A stretch of DNA of 64,000 nucleotides from assembly GCA_001464055.1 (NCBI GenBank), contig LNET01000055.1:101651-165650 (forward strand). Direction: 5' to 3'. Position numbers and translations under genes: made by a program. Below are positions 16,258 through 25,086 of this stretch, piece after piece. The DNA is from Burkholderiales bacterium Ga0077543. Lineage in GTDB: Bacteria; Pseudomonadota; Gammaproteobacteria; Burkholderiales; Burkholderiaceae_C. Below the pieces are notes generated by a model. That model was given only the letters and a program-made list of their open reading frames with translations. It searched no databases and was not told the origin of the DNA. Within the stretch, counting starts at the first letter, position 1. Each line of letters begins with the position of its first letter.

Positions 16258-16563
16258 ATGAATACCGAATCGCCAATTCACACGCTCACACCCGAGCAGT
16301 ACGCGATGCTGAGAGAGCAGGCGAAGAAGGACGCCGTTCGGTTGCGACAAGCGGCGATCGACGCGGCCTGGCGCGGTGTGACACGCTTTGTGCGGCGTCC
16401 GCTGCGGACGTTGCGCCGCAGCGTGTCGAGCCCAACGAAGTCTTGGGCAGCGGAGCTTGAGTTTCGAGCTGTGGATTTGGTCGATGTCAAGCACACCGCC
16501 GCCCGCTCGAAAGGTCTCACATCACACACCTTCGGAGTCCAGCCATGCCATACCTCGATCTGA
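16258..16563 (+). CDS. Small basic helical protein
   Basis: This 101-residue frame starts behind an excellent AGGAGAAACG site. The first ~55 residues look real: TPEQYAMLREQAKKDAVRLR and AAWRGVTRFVRRPLRTLRR form a charged amphipathic helix seen in many short Burkholderiales proteins. The last ~45 residues have shadow-like composition and overlap the tautomerase start by 19 bp, so the original stop may have been lost by a frameshift. It lies between the LysR gene and the tautomerase. Function unknown. Confidence 0.5.
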   Translation: MNTESPIHTLTPEQYAMLREQAKKDAVRLRQAAIDAAWRGVTRFVRRPLRTLRRSVSSPTKSWAAELEFRAVDLVDVKHTAARSKGLTSHTFGVQPCHTSI

Positions 16564-16946
16564 ACGTCTCATCGCCACTCAGTCCTGAGAGCCAGGCCGA
16601 AGTCGCTCTGCTGCTCACTTCGCTGACCGCTGAGGCACTTGGCAAGAAGCGAGAACTGACGGCGGTAGCCATATCAACGACTCCAGGGCAGTCGTGGTTT
16701 GTTGGTGCGCAGCCACTCAGCGAGTCCCGACAAGTCAGCTTCTACCTCGAGATCAAGGTCACGGAAGGCACGAATACGAAGAGCGAGAAGGCGGACTACG
16801 TTGAGAAGGTGTTCTTAGGAATGACGGCGGCTCTCGGAGAACTTGCTCCCGCCAGCTATGTTGTCATTCAGGAGGTCCATGCTGACTCTTGGGGCTACGC
16901 CGGTCAGACCCAAGAGTACCGCTACATTCGCGGCAAATCCCTGTGA
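16545..16946 (+). CDS. Tautomerase-superfamily protein
   Basis: This 133-residue protein begins MPYLDLN, so that removal of Met leaves the catalytic N-terminal proline of 4-oxalocrotonate tautomerase/MIF relatives. It has the beta-alpha-beta pattern repeated twice (SPESQAEVALLLTSLTAEAL and KADYVEKVFLGMTAAL), which is the length of a fused-dimer type rather than the ~62-residue single unit. The segment YVVIQEVHADSWGYAGQT fits the second half. It is divergent from, and probably controlled by, the LysR gene at 15189-16139. The substrate is unknown. Confidence 0.82.
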   Translation: MPYLDLNVSSPLSPESQAEVALLLTSLTAEALGKKRELTAVAISTTPGQSWFVGAQPLSESRQVSFYLEIKVTEGTNTKSEKADYVEKVFLGMTAALGELAPASYVVIQEVHADSWGYAGQTQEYRYIRGKSL

Positions 16947-17030
16947 GGCAAGCGCCGCACTTGCACGAACTCAGCAGACAGCCCGTGAACTGACTGCCGC
17001 AACCGGCAGCTCCTGGCCGGGACTTCCGGT

Positions 17031-17240
17031 CTAGCATCGCCATGGCCACTGCCGGGCCGCGTGCAGCACCCGCAGTCCGTCGACCACATCGCCTATGACG
17101 CGGTAGACCATGACGTAGTTTGGCCTCACGACGATCTCGCGCGTGCCCTTGACCCGACCGGCCTTGTAGAGCTTCGGCCTCGGCCGGGCGTTCTCCGCCT
17201 TGGCCTCCGACTCGAAGTCCAGCCGGGCCCGCGGGAGATC
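17031..17240 (-). pseudogene. ParE/RelE-family toxin C-terminal remnant
   Basis: The reverse strand reads RPRPKLYKAGRVKGTREIVV followed by RPNYVMVYRVIGDVVDGLRV and LHAARQWP before the stop at 17031. This is the conserved C-terminal half of ParE toxins, pattern G-R-V-x-G-T-R-E-[LI]-V-V...Y-x-[VM]-x-Y-R-V...L-R-V-L-H-x-A-x-x-W-P. The N-terminal ~35 residues with the usual A-x-x-D-L-x-x-I-x-x-Y block are missing or unrecognisable, and no antitoxin gene is found upstream. I read it as a dead, orphaned toxin end. Confidence 0.72.
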
Positions 17241-17482
17241 ACAGGGGCAAGAGCAAGAGCAGGAGCAATCGCCTGGGGCTGTACATTGCGTGGCGCGCGG
17301 TGGACATGCACGGCGGCAGCGTCAGGCTGGTCCGCATCGGCTCCGACGGAGCCTCTATGCGCCGGAACATCGTGCAGTACCTCGCGAACGACTCAGGCGC
17401 GGCGGGTCGGCCGCCGCCTCGTCGCCCAAGGATGGACAAACCGGCCTCTTCCCATCCGTCTACAGCATCACGGAACTCGCTC

Positions 17483-19081
17483 ATGCGCAACTTCGAACTC
17501 CCGGGCCGATCGCTGGCCGTGGCCCGCCACGGCATGGCTGCCACCTCGCATGCGGCGGCCACGCTCACTGCCGTCGAGATCCTGAAGGCCGGCGGACACG
17601 CCATCGACGCGGCCGTGGCGGCCTGCGCCGTGCAGTGTGTCGTCGAGGCCGGGTCGACCGGCGTCGGCGGCGACTGCTTCGCGATGGTCTCAGTGCAAGG
17701 CAGCACCGACATCCGTGCCTACAACGGCTCGGGCCGCACGCCGGCCGGTGTGTCGCTGGCGGCGCTGCGCGCGGCGGGTGTCACGCGCATCGAGCGGCAC
17801 TCGCCGCTGGCCGTGACGGTACCGGGCGCGGTGGACGCCTGGTGCCGACTGGTGGCCGACCACGGGCGGCTGCCGATGTCGGAAATCCTTGCGCCCGCCA
17901 TCGCGATGGCGCGGCAGGGCTACGCGATCACGCCGCGCGTGGCCTTCGACCTCGCTGAGGAACAGTCGCTGCTGCAGCGTGACCCCACGGCACGTGCCAC
18001 TTTCCTGGTCGACGGCCGGGCACCCGGTGTCGGCGAGATCCAGCATCAACCGCTGCTGGCCAACACGCTGGAGGCGATCGGCCGGGACGGCGCGCGCGCC
18101 TTCTACCAGGGGCCGATTGCGGAAGATATCGTCGCCCACCTGCGGGCGCAGGGTGGCGTGCACACCCTGCAGGACTTCGCCGGGGCCGCGGGTGAATACG
18201 TGACGCCGATCAGCCTGGACTACCGCGGACGAACCGTCTACGAATGCCCGCCCAACGGGCAGGGCGTGATCGCGCTCATGATCCTGGGCATCCTCTCGCG
18301 CTTCGACATCCAGGGCGACCCGCTGGCCCTCGGCCAACTGCACCTGGTGATCGAGGCCTCGCGCCTGGCCTATGCAGCGCGCGACGCCTGGCTCGCCGAC
18401 CCCGCGATGGCCGGCGTCGACGTGAAATACATGCTGTCGGACCGCCTGCTCGACCAGTTGGCGGCGCGTATCGACCCGTCAGGCGCTGCCGCCGATCTGC
18501 CCGATTTCGGCGGCGGCGGCGCGATGCACCGGGACACCGTCTACATCTCGGTGGTGGACAAGGACCGCAACGCGGTGAGCTTCATCAACTCACTGTTCTG
18601 GCACTACGGCAGCGGGCTGATGTCGCCGCGCTCGGGCGTGCTGCTGCAGAACCGCGGCGAAGGCTTCTCGCTGCAGGAAGGTCATCCCAACGCCATCGGC
18701 CCGGGCAAGCGGCCCATGCACACCATCATCCCGGCCATGGTGGCCGAAAACGGTCGGGTGAGCATGAGCTTCGGGGTGATGGGTGGGCAGTACCAGGCCA
18801 CCGGCCAGGCGCACTTCCTGTCGCGCCTCTTCGACCACGGCCTGGACCTGCAGAGCGCCATCGCGCTGCCGCGGCTGTTCCCGCTGCCGGGCACTGCCAG
18901 CCTGGAGATCGAGGGCCGGCTGCTGGAGACCCTGGGCGATGCCTTGCGCGCCCGCGGCTACGGCATCGAGACGCCGACCTACGCCATTGGTGGCGCTCAG
19001 GCCATCCACATCGACTGGGATCGGGGCACGCTGCTCGGCGGATCGGACCACCGCAAGGACGGCCTGGCGCTCGGGTATTGA
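17483..19081 (+). CDS. Gamma-glutamyltransferase-family (Ntn) hydrolase
   Basis: This 532-residue protein is of the GGT family. Visible family blocks are AAATLTAVEILKAGGHAIDA (glycine-rich start), GVGGDCFAMV, PGAVDAWCRL, CPPNGQG and RPMHTIIPAMV. The autocatalytic nucleophile should be Thr352 in MHRDTVYISVVD, so the chain would be cut there into large and small subunits. No signal peptide is seen, unlike E. coli Ggt, so it may be one of the cytoplasmic relatives that act on amides or glutathione analogues. ATG 17483 starts the family homology. It converges on a Bug-type receptor gene. Confidence 0.88.
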   Translation: MRNFELPGRSLAVARHGMAATSHAAATLTAVEILKAGGHAIDAAVAACAVQCVVEAGSTGVGGDCFAMVSVQGSTDIRAYNGSGRTPAGVSLAALRAAGVTRIERHSPLAVTVPGAVDAWCRLVADHGRLPMSEILAPAIAMARQGYAITPRVAFDLAEEQSLLQRDPTARATFLVDGRAPGVGEIQHQPLLANTLEAIGRDGARAFYQGPIAEDIVAHLRAQGGVHTLQDFAGAAGEYVTPISLDYRGRTVYECPPNGQGVIALMILGILSRFDIQGDPLALGQLHLVIEASRLAYAARDAWLADPAMAGVDVKYMLSDRLLDQLAARIDPSGAAADLPDFGGGGAMHRDTVYISVVDKDRNAVSFINSLFWHYGSGLMSPRSGVLLQNRGEGFSLQEGHPNAIGPGKRPMHTIIPAMVAENGRVSMSFGVMGGQYQATGQAHFLSRLFDHGLDLQSAIALPRLFPLPGTASLEIEGRLLETLGDALRARGYGIETPTYAIGGAQAIHIDWDRGTLLGGSDHRKDGLALGY

Positions 19082-19127
19082 GTCGCGCCGGTGGACTGGG
19101 CCGGCGTGGCCCCTTGCACCCTCACGC

Positions 19128-20099
19128 TCACTCCACGACCAGGCCGCTGTCGGCCACCGCCTTGCGCCACATGCCGAGCTGTTCCTTGACGTGGGCGCCC
19201 AGTTCTGCCGGCGTGGAACTCTGTACCTCGACGGCCTGACGCTCGATCTGTTCACGCACCTCGGGACGGGCCAGGATGGCAGTGATCTCGCGATTCAGGC
19301 GCGCCACGATCTCCGGCGACATGCCAGCGGGGCCAACGAACCCACCCCAGGGCACGATGGACAGGTTCGGTGCGCCGGCCTCGACCATGGTGGGGGTGTC
19401 GGGCGACAGCGGGCTGCGCTTGGGCGATAGCGCGGCCAGCACCTTCAACCGACCGTCCTTGGCCGCCGGCAGCGCGTTGGTCGGCGTGGCGAACATCAGC
19501 TGCACGCGGCCACTGACCAGGTCCAGCGTGGCCGGGCCCTCACCCTTGTAGGGAATGCGCACCATGTCGAGCTTGGCGAAGCCCGACAGTTCGACGGCCG
19601 CCATCACGCCAGCCGTGGTGGCGCCTGCGTAGTTCACCTTGCCGGGGTTGGCGCGGATGTATTCGATGAGTTCGCCCACGTTGCGCCCCGGCACCGACGG
19701 ATGGGCAAACAGGAAGTACGAAAAGGTGCCGATCTTGGTGATCGGCGTGAAGGCCGTCACCGGGTCGTAGGGCGGCTGCTTGCGCATCGTCGGCACGGCC
19801 GACAGCGCGCTGCTGGTGGCCAGGAAGATGGTGTAGCCATCGGGCGCCGCCTTGGCCACGGCATCACCGGCGATGGCGCCGTCGGCGCCCGGCTTGTTGT
19901 CGACGATGACCTGTTGGCCCAGGACCTGCGACAAGGGCGCCGCGATGACGCGCGCGATGGTGTCGGTAGCGCCGCCGGCGGGGAAGGGCACGACCATGCG
20001 CAGCGGCTTGGTCGGGTACTGAGCTGCTGCCGGTGCGGCTGCCGTCATCGCCGTGGCGATGAGGGTCGCCGTCATCAAGAACCTGGGAAACATGCGCAT
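19128..20099 (-). CDS. Tripartite tricarboxylate transporter (Bug) substrate-binding protein
   Basis: This is a 323-residue periplasmic receptor with a signal peptide (MTATLIATAMTAAAPAAA). Family blocks include PLRMVVPFPAGGATDTIAR, VDNKPGADGAIAGDAVAKA, APDGYTIFLATSSA and VPYKGEGPATLDLVSGRVQ-like YKGEGPATLDLVSGRV. Bug receptors bind organic acids or amides for TctAB-type carriers. No tctA or tctB is adjacent, which is common for the very many orphan Bug genes of Burkholderiales. The ligand cannot be inferred. Confidence 0.92.
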   Translation of the reverse strand: MRMFPRFLMTATLIATAMTAAAPAAAQYPTKPLRMVVPFPAGGATDTIARVIAAPLSQVLGQQVIVDNKPGADGAIAGDAVAKAAPDGYTIFLATSSALSAVPTMRKQPPYDPVTAFTPITKIGTFSYFLFAHPSVPGRNVGELIEYIRANPGKVNYAGATTAGVMAAVELSGFAKLDMVRIPYKGEGPATLDLVSGRVQLMFATPTNALPAAKDGRLKVLAALSPKRSPLSPDTPTMVEAGAPNLSIVPWGGFVGPAGMSPEIVARLNREITAILARPEVREQIERQAVEVQSSTPAELGAHVKEQLGMWRKAVADSGLVVE

Positions 20100-20305
20100 T
20101 GGGGGATCCGCTTTCGTAGGTGTTCTGGCGCGAGGTTACTGCGAACCGCGCCGCCGAAACAAGTCGACCGGCCAGGATTCCAGCGGATCGAAGTCAGCTG
20201 TCGGAGGTTCGGCGGGAACCCTCCGGTCCTGGCCAGGCGCTGGCGCCGCCTTTGGCCTCGTCAACGGCTCAGGGGTCGGGCCCCAGGACGCTGGACCGTG
20301 ATCGC

Positions 20306-21172
20306 TCAGCGCACCGGGTTTGCGCGCCGAAGGTTCAGCAGGTTTCCCGCCAGGATCAGGGCGACGCCCAATGCGGTGAACAGGTCCACCCGCTCGGCAT
20401 ACACCGCCCAGCCCACCGCTGCGGTCAGCGGCACGCGCAGGAAGTCCATCGGCACCACCACAGTGGCGTCGGCATGTTGCATTGCGCGGGCGAAGCAGTA
20501 ATGAGAGAACGTGCCGCAGAACGCCACGACCACCACCCAGCCCCACGCCTGGGCCGACGGCCACTGCCAGACCAGCAACGCTGGCACCAGGCCGATCACG
20601 GTCTGCACCACCAGCATCCAGAAGCTGAGCTGGAGCGCCGTGTCGGTGCGGGTCAGCGACTTGACCATCACCACCGACACCGCGAAGCCCACCGCCGCTG
20701 CCAGTGCAATCAGCTGACCCGGGTTCAGTCCGGTGGCTGCAGGCCGCACGATCACCGCCACCCCCGCCAGGCCCAGCACAACAGCCAGCACCTTCCAGCG
20801 GTTCATGCGCTCGCCGAGGAAAACCACCGCCAGCGCGGCCGACCAGATGGGCATCGTGAACTCGAGCGCCACCAACTGGGCCAGCGGAATCAGCATGAGC
20901 GCGGCGAACCAGCCGTACTGGGCCGCGTAATGCACCACGTTGCGCGCCACATGCTCCGGCAAGCGCTGCGTTTTCATGGCCTGGATGCCTCCGGCGGCCC
21001 GGATGAGCGGCCACAGCATCAACAGGCCCAGCACCGAGCGCAGCAGCATCACCTGGAACACCGACAGCTCGCGCGTGGCTTCCCGGCCGGCCACCGCAAT
21101 GACCACCATCAGCATCAACCAGCCGGACATCCACGCAGCGGCGCGGGAAACGGAAGCCGCGGGCATGGCCAT
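20306..21172 (-). CDS. EamA/DMT-family transporter (RhaT-like)
   Basis: This inner-membrane protein of 288 residues has ten predicted helices in two EamA halves (LRSVLGLLMLWPLIRAAG ... LGLAGVAVIVRPAA; then ALAAAVGFAVSVVMVKSLTR ... FTALGVALILAGNLLNLRR). Members export or exchange metabolites such as amino acids. The start ATG 21172 is only 10 bp after the stop of the amine-oxidase gene, so the two probably form an operon. The substrate is not predictable. Confidence 0.85.
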   Translation of the reverse strand: MAMPAASVSRAAAWMSGWLMLMVVIAVAGREATRELSVFQVMLLRSVLGLLMLWPLIRAAGGIQAMKTQRLPEHVARNVVHYAAQYGWFAALMLIPLAQLVALEFTMPIWSAALAVVFLGERMNRWKVLAVVLGLAGVAVIVRPAATGLNPGQLIALAAAVGFAVSVVMVKSLTRTDTALQLSFWMLVVQTVIGLVPALLVWQWPSAQAWGWVVVVAFCGTFSHYCFARAMQHADATVVVPMDFLRVPLTAAVGWAVYAERVDLFTALGVALILAGNLLNLRRANPVR

Positions 21173-21182
21173 CCTGCGCTGG

Positions 21183-22397
21183 TCAGCCCAGGCCGGGGAC
21201 GGTGCCCTGCCCCGGGCCGAAGCGCTTGCCGTCGGATCCGAGTTGCGCCTGCAGCGCATCGACGGCCCGCTCGGCGGCAAGCACGGCGCCTTCGATGTAG
21301 CCCGGGAATTCCGGCGCGAACTCGCTGCCTGCCAGATGGACGCGGCCGCGCCAGGGTGCAGGCAAGATCGTGGACATCGGGGCGGGATGCGCCGGGGTTG
21401 GCGACGCGTCGGCGGGCGTGGCGGTTTCGGCTTCTTCCGCCCAGTCCTGCAAGTGCACCGCCTGTGGCGCCAGTGCCCGGGCACCGAACAGCCGGCCCAG
21501 CTGTGCCACCGAGGCGTCGATCAGGGCCTGCCGGCCCACGCGCCGACGCCAGGCCGCAGGAACGCCCAGGAATCCGAAAAGCGCGCAATGCCTGCCCTCG
21601 GCGTCACTGGCGTCGTGCACTTCAGCCAGGGGCCCCGCCTGGCTGACGGCGCTGCCCGACAGACCCGCCATGCGCCAGAACGGTGTGGTGTACAGCGCCA
21701 CCAGCTTGGCGTGGCCAGCCATCCAGGTGGGGGCGTCGGCCCAGCGCTGCGACAGTTCAAGCGGCAATGCTGGCGACCAGCGGAGGGTCGCGGCCAGCCT
21801 GGGCGGCAAGGCCAGGCACACCGAAGACGCCACCAGGCACCCGGCCTTTCCGGCACGCTCGAATTCGACACTGACCGTGCCATCCGGACCCGAGACCAGC
21901 CCACGCACGCTGGTGCCCGGCAAGACCTGCGTCCGCACCAGCTGCGCCCGCAAGCTGTCTGTGAGGCGCGCGGTGCCGCCGACCACGCGCATCGAGGGGG
22001 GCTGTTGGGCGAAGCCGGTGGCGTGCCGGCGCAGGGCCTGCGAGGACGACTCGACCAGACCTGCGCCGCGCCCATGCTGGCCGAACAGCACCAGACCCAG
22101 CGTGTTCAGCAATTCGGCCGTGCGCGGGTTGACTTCCGGCCACACCCAAGCCGGGCCGAGGTCGAAGCGGTGCGCGCCATCTGCTGCAGCCACACCGAAG
22201 ACACGCCCGCCGACACGCTCGCGGGCCTCCAGCAGCGTGACGCCCAGGCCCAGCCGCTCCAGCCGCCGCGCGACCACCAGGCCCGACAAGCCGGCGCCGA
22301 CGACCACGACCTGCGCAGCGGTGCGCGGAGCCAGAGGGTCCGGCGAAGACGGATCCGGCTCGTGGGCCTTCATCGGGCTGGGTGGTGGCGGCGTCAT
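21183..22397 (-). CDS. FAD-dependent amine oxidase (flavin monoamine oxidase family)
   Basis: This 404-residue flavoenzyme has an N-terminal Rossmann FAD site VVVVGAGLSGLVVARRLERL, the following LEARERVGGRV arginine motif, the tryptophan-rich LGPAWVWPEVNPRT and a C-terminal FAD-binding block HLAGSEFAPEFPGYIEGAVL with AAERA. This is the monoamine oxidase/polyamine oxidase layout. The first ~25 residues are proline-rich and may be an overlong start. It is followed closely by the EamA transporter, and both could handle the same amine. The actual substrate is unknown. Confidence 0.85.
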   Translation of the reverse strand: MTPPPPSPMKAHEPDPSSPDPLAPRTAAQVVVVGAGLSGLVVARRLERLGLGVTLLEARERVGGRVFGVAAADGAHRFDLGPAWVWPEVNPRTAELLNTLGLVLFGQHGRGAGLVESSSQALRRHATGFAQQPPSMRVVGGTARLTDSLRAQLVRTQVLPGTSVRGLVSGPDGTVSVEFERAGKAGCLVASSVCLALPPRLAATLRWSPALPLELSQRWADAPTWMAGHAKLVALYTTPFWRMAGLSGSAVSQAGPLAEVHDASDAEGRHCALFGFLGVPAAWRRRVGRQALIDASVAQLGRLFGARALAPQAVHLQDWAEEAETATPADASPTPAHPAPMSTILPAPWRGRVHLAGSEFAPEFPGYIEGAVLAAERAVDALQAQLGSDGKRFGPGQGTVPGLG

Positions 22398-22765
22398 GGG
22401 GGGAGTGATTGCGAATTCTTGCCGCGGTCGGCCTGGCCTTGTCGCTTCGATGCTTGTGCGCGAGCGTCGCCGCCTGCTCGCCCATGAAGCACAGGGCTGT
22501 CCAGGCGGGCCAGAAGGTCGTCATCATAGGGTTTGGCGAACTGGGCGAACTGGGCGAACAGGGCAACATGGCGCTGCAGCGGCACGGCCTGAAACCCTGG
22601 CTGCCGCTGCGGCGGCGCGACTTCATGCCGGCAGTGGTGGGTGCGCTGGCAGTCATGGCGCCCGTGAACAACCAGCCACTTGGTTTAACCTGCCTGCACC
22701 GACCCGGGAACCGGTCCAGCTTGACGACTGCGGCCGCACAGCCGCGCCCCATTCCAGCATCGACC
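22398..22765. other. Intergenic region with a short tandem repeat
   Basis: This region lies between the divergent amine-oxidase and GST genes. A 9-bp unit GAACTGGGC is repeated near 22535-22560 with a third imperfect copy. A 63-codon reverse frame ends in the amine-oxidase start (ATGA) but has no family features. Nothing else is recognised. Confidence 0.4.
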
Positions 22766-23440
22766 TTGACACCGCAAGCACCACCCGCCCCGCCGAACCC
22801 GCAGTTGCCGCGGCTCTACACCTTTCGCCGATGCCCTTATGCCATGCGCGCACGCATGGCGCTGCTGCAGGCTGGGCGGGTCTTCGAGGCAGTGGAGGTG
22901 AGCTTGCGCGACAAGCCGCCCAGCTTGCTGGCCTTGTCCCCCAAGGCCACCGTCCCCGTGCTGCATTTGCCCGATGGCAGCGTGATCGAAGAAAGCTGGG
23001 ACATCATGCGCTGGGCATGGGCTGCGCCCGATGCGCAGGGCTGGTGGGCACGCGCACAGTCACCCGCCAATCTGGACCTGCTGCAGCGCAACGACGGCGA
23101 CTTCAAGCGCCACCTGGACGGCTGCAAGTACCCCCAGCGCCAGGCCGGTGGGTCCATCACGCCGGAAGCACACCGCGACAAGGCGCTGGATGTGCTGCTG
23201 AAACCGCTGGAGGCCCGGCTGCACAGCGAGCCCTTCCTCGGAGGCGCCACGCCCTGCGCCACCGACTTGGCCGTGATGCCCTTCGTTCGCCAGTTCGCCG
23301 CGGTCGACCCGGGATGGTTTGCAGCGCAGGACCTGCCCTCGGTACGGGCCTGGCTGGCCGGCTGGCTCAACAGCCCGCTGTTCAGCACCTGCATGGCCAA
23401 GTTGCCCGCGCAAGGCGCAATGCGATTTCCGTCGCTCTGA
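22766..23440 (+). CDS. Glutathione S-transferase family protein
   Basis: The protein has an N-terminal thioredoxin-fold domain with RLYTFRRCPYAMRARMALLQ, the CPYAxRxR pattern of omega/zeta-like GSTs with a catalytic cysteine, then the cis-proline block KATVPVLHLPDGSVIEES that binds glutathione. The C-terminal helical domain follows (EPFLGGATPCATDLAVMPFV). The start is uncertain: homology begins near 22808 and no ATG lies just before it, so TTG 22766 or TTG 22805 are candidates, while the frame is open back to 22409. Likely cytosolic; substrate unknown. Confidence 0.75.
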   Translation: MTPQAPPAPPNPQLPRLYTFRRCPYAMRARMALLQAGRVFEAVEVSLRDKPPSLLALSPKATVPVLHLPDGSVIEESWDIMRWAWAAPDAQGWWARAQSPANLDLLQRNDGDFKRHLDGCKYPQRQAGGSITPEAHRDKALDVLLKPLEARLHSEPFLGGATPCATDLAVMPFVRQFAAVDPGWFAAQDLPSVRAWLAGWLNSPLFSTCMAKLPAQGAMRFPSL

Positions 23441-23467
23441 CGCGCGGCTGGCTGTGGAAAAGCCCGC

Positions 23468-23773
23468 ATGCGGATGAAGTATCTGAGCTTCGACATCGGT
23501 GAAGTCGATGCCGACATCTGCTGCCTGGAAGCGATCGCATCGACCGCCGGTGCCGAGCATGCGGCGGTCATGGCCGAGGTCGCCCAAGTGCTCGACTGGG
23601 CCTGGCAGACCTTCCCCAGCACACACGGTCGTGTCGACGACGGCATGGACTGGGACCATGACCTGGCGGTGGTCGTGGAGGCAGGCGGATGGCACACGGT
23701 CAGCCTGACGCTCACCGCAACCCGAGGCTTCACCGATGACCTGCTGCTGTGGCTGGACACCGTCCCCGAATGA
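23468..23773 (+). CDS. Hypothetical acidic protein
   Basis: This 101-residue acidic protein has no recognised family. It reads MKYLSFDIGEVDADICCLEA and later WDHDLAVVVEAGGWHTVSLT, with regular alternation of strands and helices and normal composition, so it is likely real. Its TGA overlaps the ATG of the PLP-enzyme gene in ATGA, which suggests translational coupling. It may be co-expressed with the GST upstream (27 bp gap). Confidence 0.55.
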   Translation: MRMKYLSFDIGEVDADICCLEAIASTAGAEHAAVMAEVAQVLDWAWQTFPSTHGRVDDGMDWDHDLAVVVEAGGWHTVSLTLTATRGFTDDLLLWLDTVPE

Positions 23774-24954
23774 GCTGGCATAAAGTCGACTTCATGACTC
23801 ACCCAGCAAGCAAGTACGCGCCGGCCAAGCCAGGCGATCCCGTCGCCGCCATCGACACGCCGGCGCTCGTCATCGATCTCGACGCGATGGAGCGCAACCT
23901 GGCCGCGCTGGCGGCTTTCGCCGGTGAGCGAGGCCTGCGCCTGCGCCCGCACGCCAAGACCCACAAGAGCGCAGCCATCGCAAAACTGCAGATGGCAGCG
24001 GGGGCCGTGGGCGTCTGCGTTCAGAAGCTGAGCGAAGCCGAAGCACTGGCAGAACGCGGCGTGCCGGACATCTACATCAGCAACGAGATCGTCGATGTGG
24101 CCAAGCTCGCACGGGTGGCAGCGCTGGCAGGTCGCGTCCGGCTGTCGATCGCTGTCGATTCGCGCACGGGCATCGACCGCCTGGCTGCCGCCCTGAAGGC
24201 ACAAGGCACCCAGGCGGATGTCTTTGTCGAGATCGATGTCGGACAGGGCCGGTGCGGCATCGCCCCGTCTTCGGCCGGCGAACTGGCGCTCCGGGTCGAG
24301 TCGCACGGGCTGCGTTTTGCAGGTCTGCAGGCCTATCACGGCGGGGCGCAGCACCTGCGAATACCTGCCGAACGCCTGGCGGCGATCGAACACGCAGCCG
24401 CGCTGGTGCGCATCGCGCAGGCCAGCCTGGCGCAGGTCGGCGTGCCGTGCCTGCTGGTCACTGGCGCGGGCACCGGCACCTTCGAGCTGGAAGCGGCCAG
24501 CGGCGTCTGGGGTGAACTGCAGTGTGGCAGCTACGTCTTCATGGACCGCGACTATGCAGACAACCATCTGGCCCCACGGCTGCAGGGTGTCGGCCACCTG
24601 GCTTTCGAGCATGCGCTGTTCGTGAAGTCGCAGGTGATGAGCGTCGGCGCAGCGCATGCCGTCGTCGATGCCGGGCACAAATCACATGCGATCGATTCAG
24701 GCATGCCCCGGGTCTGGCAGGGCGCGTTCGAGTTCCGCAACGGAGGCGACGAACACGGCATCCTGACCCCGGTCGCGCAGGAGGATGGACGCCGTCCACC
24801 CCTGCCGAACATCGGTGACACGGTCTGGCTGATCCCCGGCCATTGCGACCCGACCGTCAACCTGCACGACTGGACCATCGGCGTCCGCGGTGGGCTGGCG
24901 CATGGCGTGGTCGAGTCGATCTGGGCGGTCGACACCCGCGGCTGCCTGACCTGA
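23770..24954 (+). CDS. DSD1-family PLP enzyme (D-threonine aldolase / D-serine dehydratase type)
   Basis: This is a fold-type III (alanine-racemase-like) enzyme of 394 residues. The probable PLP lysine is Lys63 in RPHAKTHKSA. Later come EIDVGQGRCGI, AYHGGAQHL, the phosphate-binding VTGAGTGTFELE and the C-terminal metal site PGHCDPTVNLHD, whose His and Cys bind zinc in D-serine dehydratase. It should cleave or dehydrate D-beta-hydroxy amino acids (D-threonine, D-serine or D-threo-3-hydroxyaspartate). ATG 23770 overlaps the previous stop; ATG 23794 is an alternative. Which substrate it uses cannot be told from sequence. Confidence 0.88.
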   Translation: MSWHKVDFMTHPASKYAPAKPGDPVAAIDTPALVIDLDAMERNLAALAAFAGERGLRLRPHAKTHKSAAIAKLQMAAGAVGVCVQKLSEAEALAERGVPDIYISNEIVDVAKLARVAALAGRVRLSIAVDSRTGIDRLAAALKAQGTQADVFVEIDVGQGRCGIAPSSAGELALRVESHGLRFAGLQAYHGGAQHLRIPAERLAAIEHAAALVRIAQASLAQVGVPCLLVTGAGTGTFELEAASGVWGELQCGSYVFMDRDYADNHLAPRLQGVGHLAFEHALFVKSQVMSVGAAHAVVDAGHKSHAIDSGMPRVWQGAFEFRNGGDEHGILTPVAQEDGRRPPLPNIGDTVWLIPGHCDPTVNLHDWTIGVRGGLAHGVVESIWAVDTRGCLT

Positions 24955-25086
24955 GGCCATGGCGACGGTCTTTGGAAAGACGGAGAAATTCGGCGACTGG
25001 ATACCGACACCACGAAGCCGCCGGCCAGACCCGCACACAGGCACCCGCTGGTGGCAGCCACACCGCGGAGGGCCCCAGCCCGGAAG

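Noticed and set aside
22394..22585. 63-codon reverse frame ending in the amine-oxidase start (ATGA)
   Set aside because: The overlap is suggestive, but the text (FAQFAQFAKPYDDD...) comes from the 9-bp tandem repeat and there is no family or clear ribosome site.
21370..23502. 710-codon forward open frame across the amine oxidase and GST genes
   Set aside because: No domain signal; antisense to the FAD enzyme and out of frame with the GST, both of which have clear motifs.
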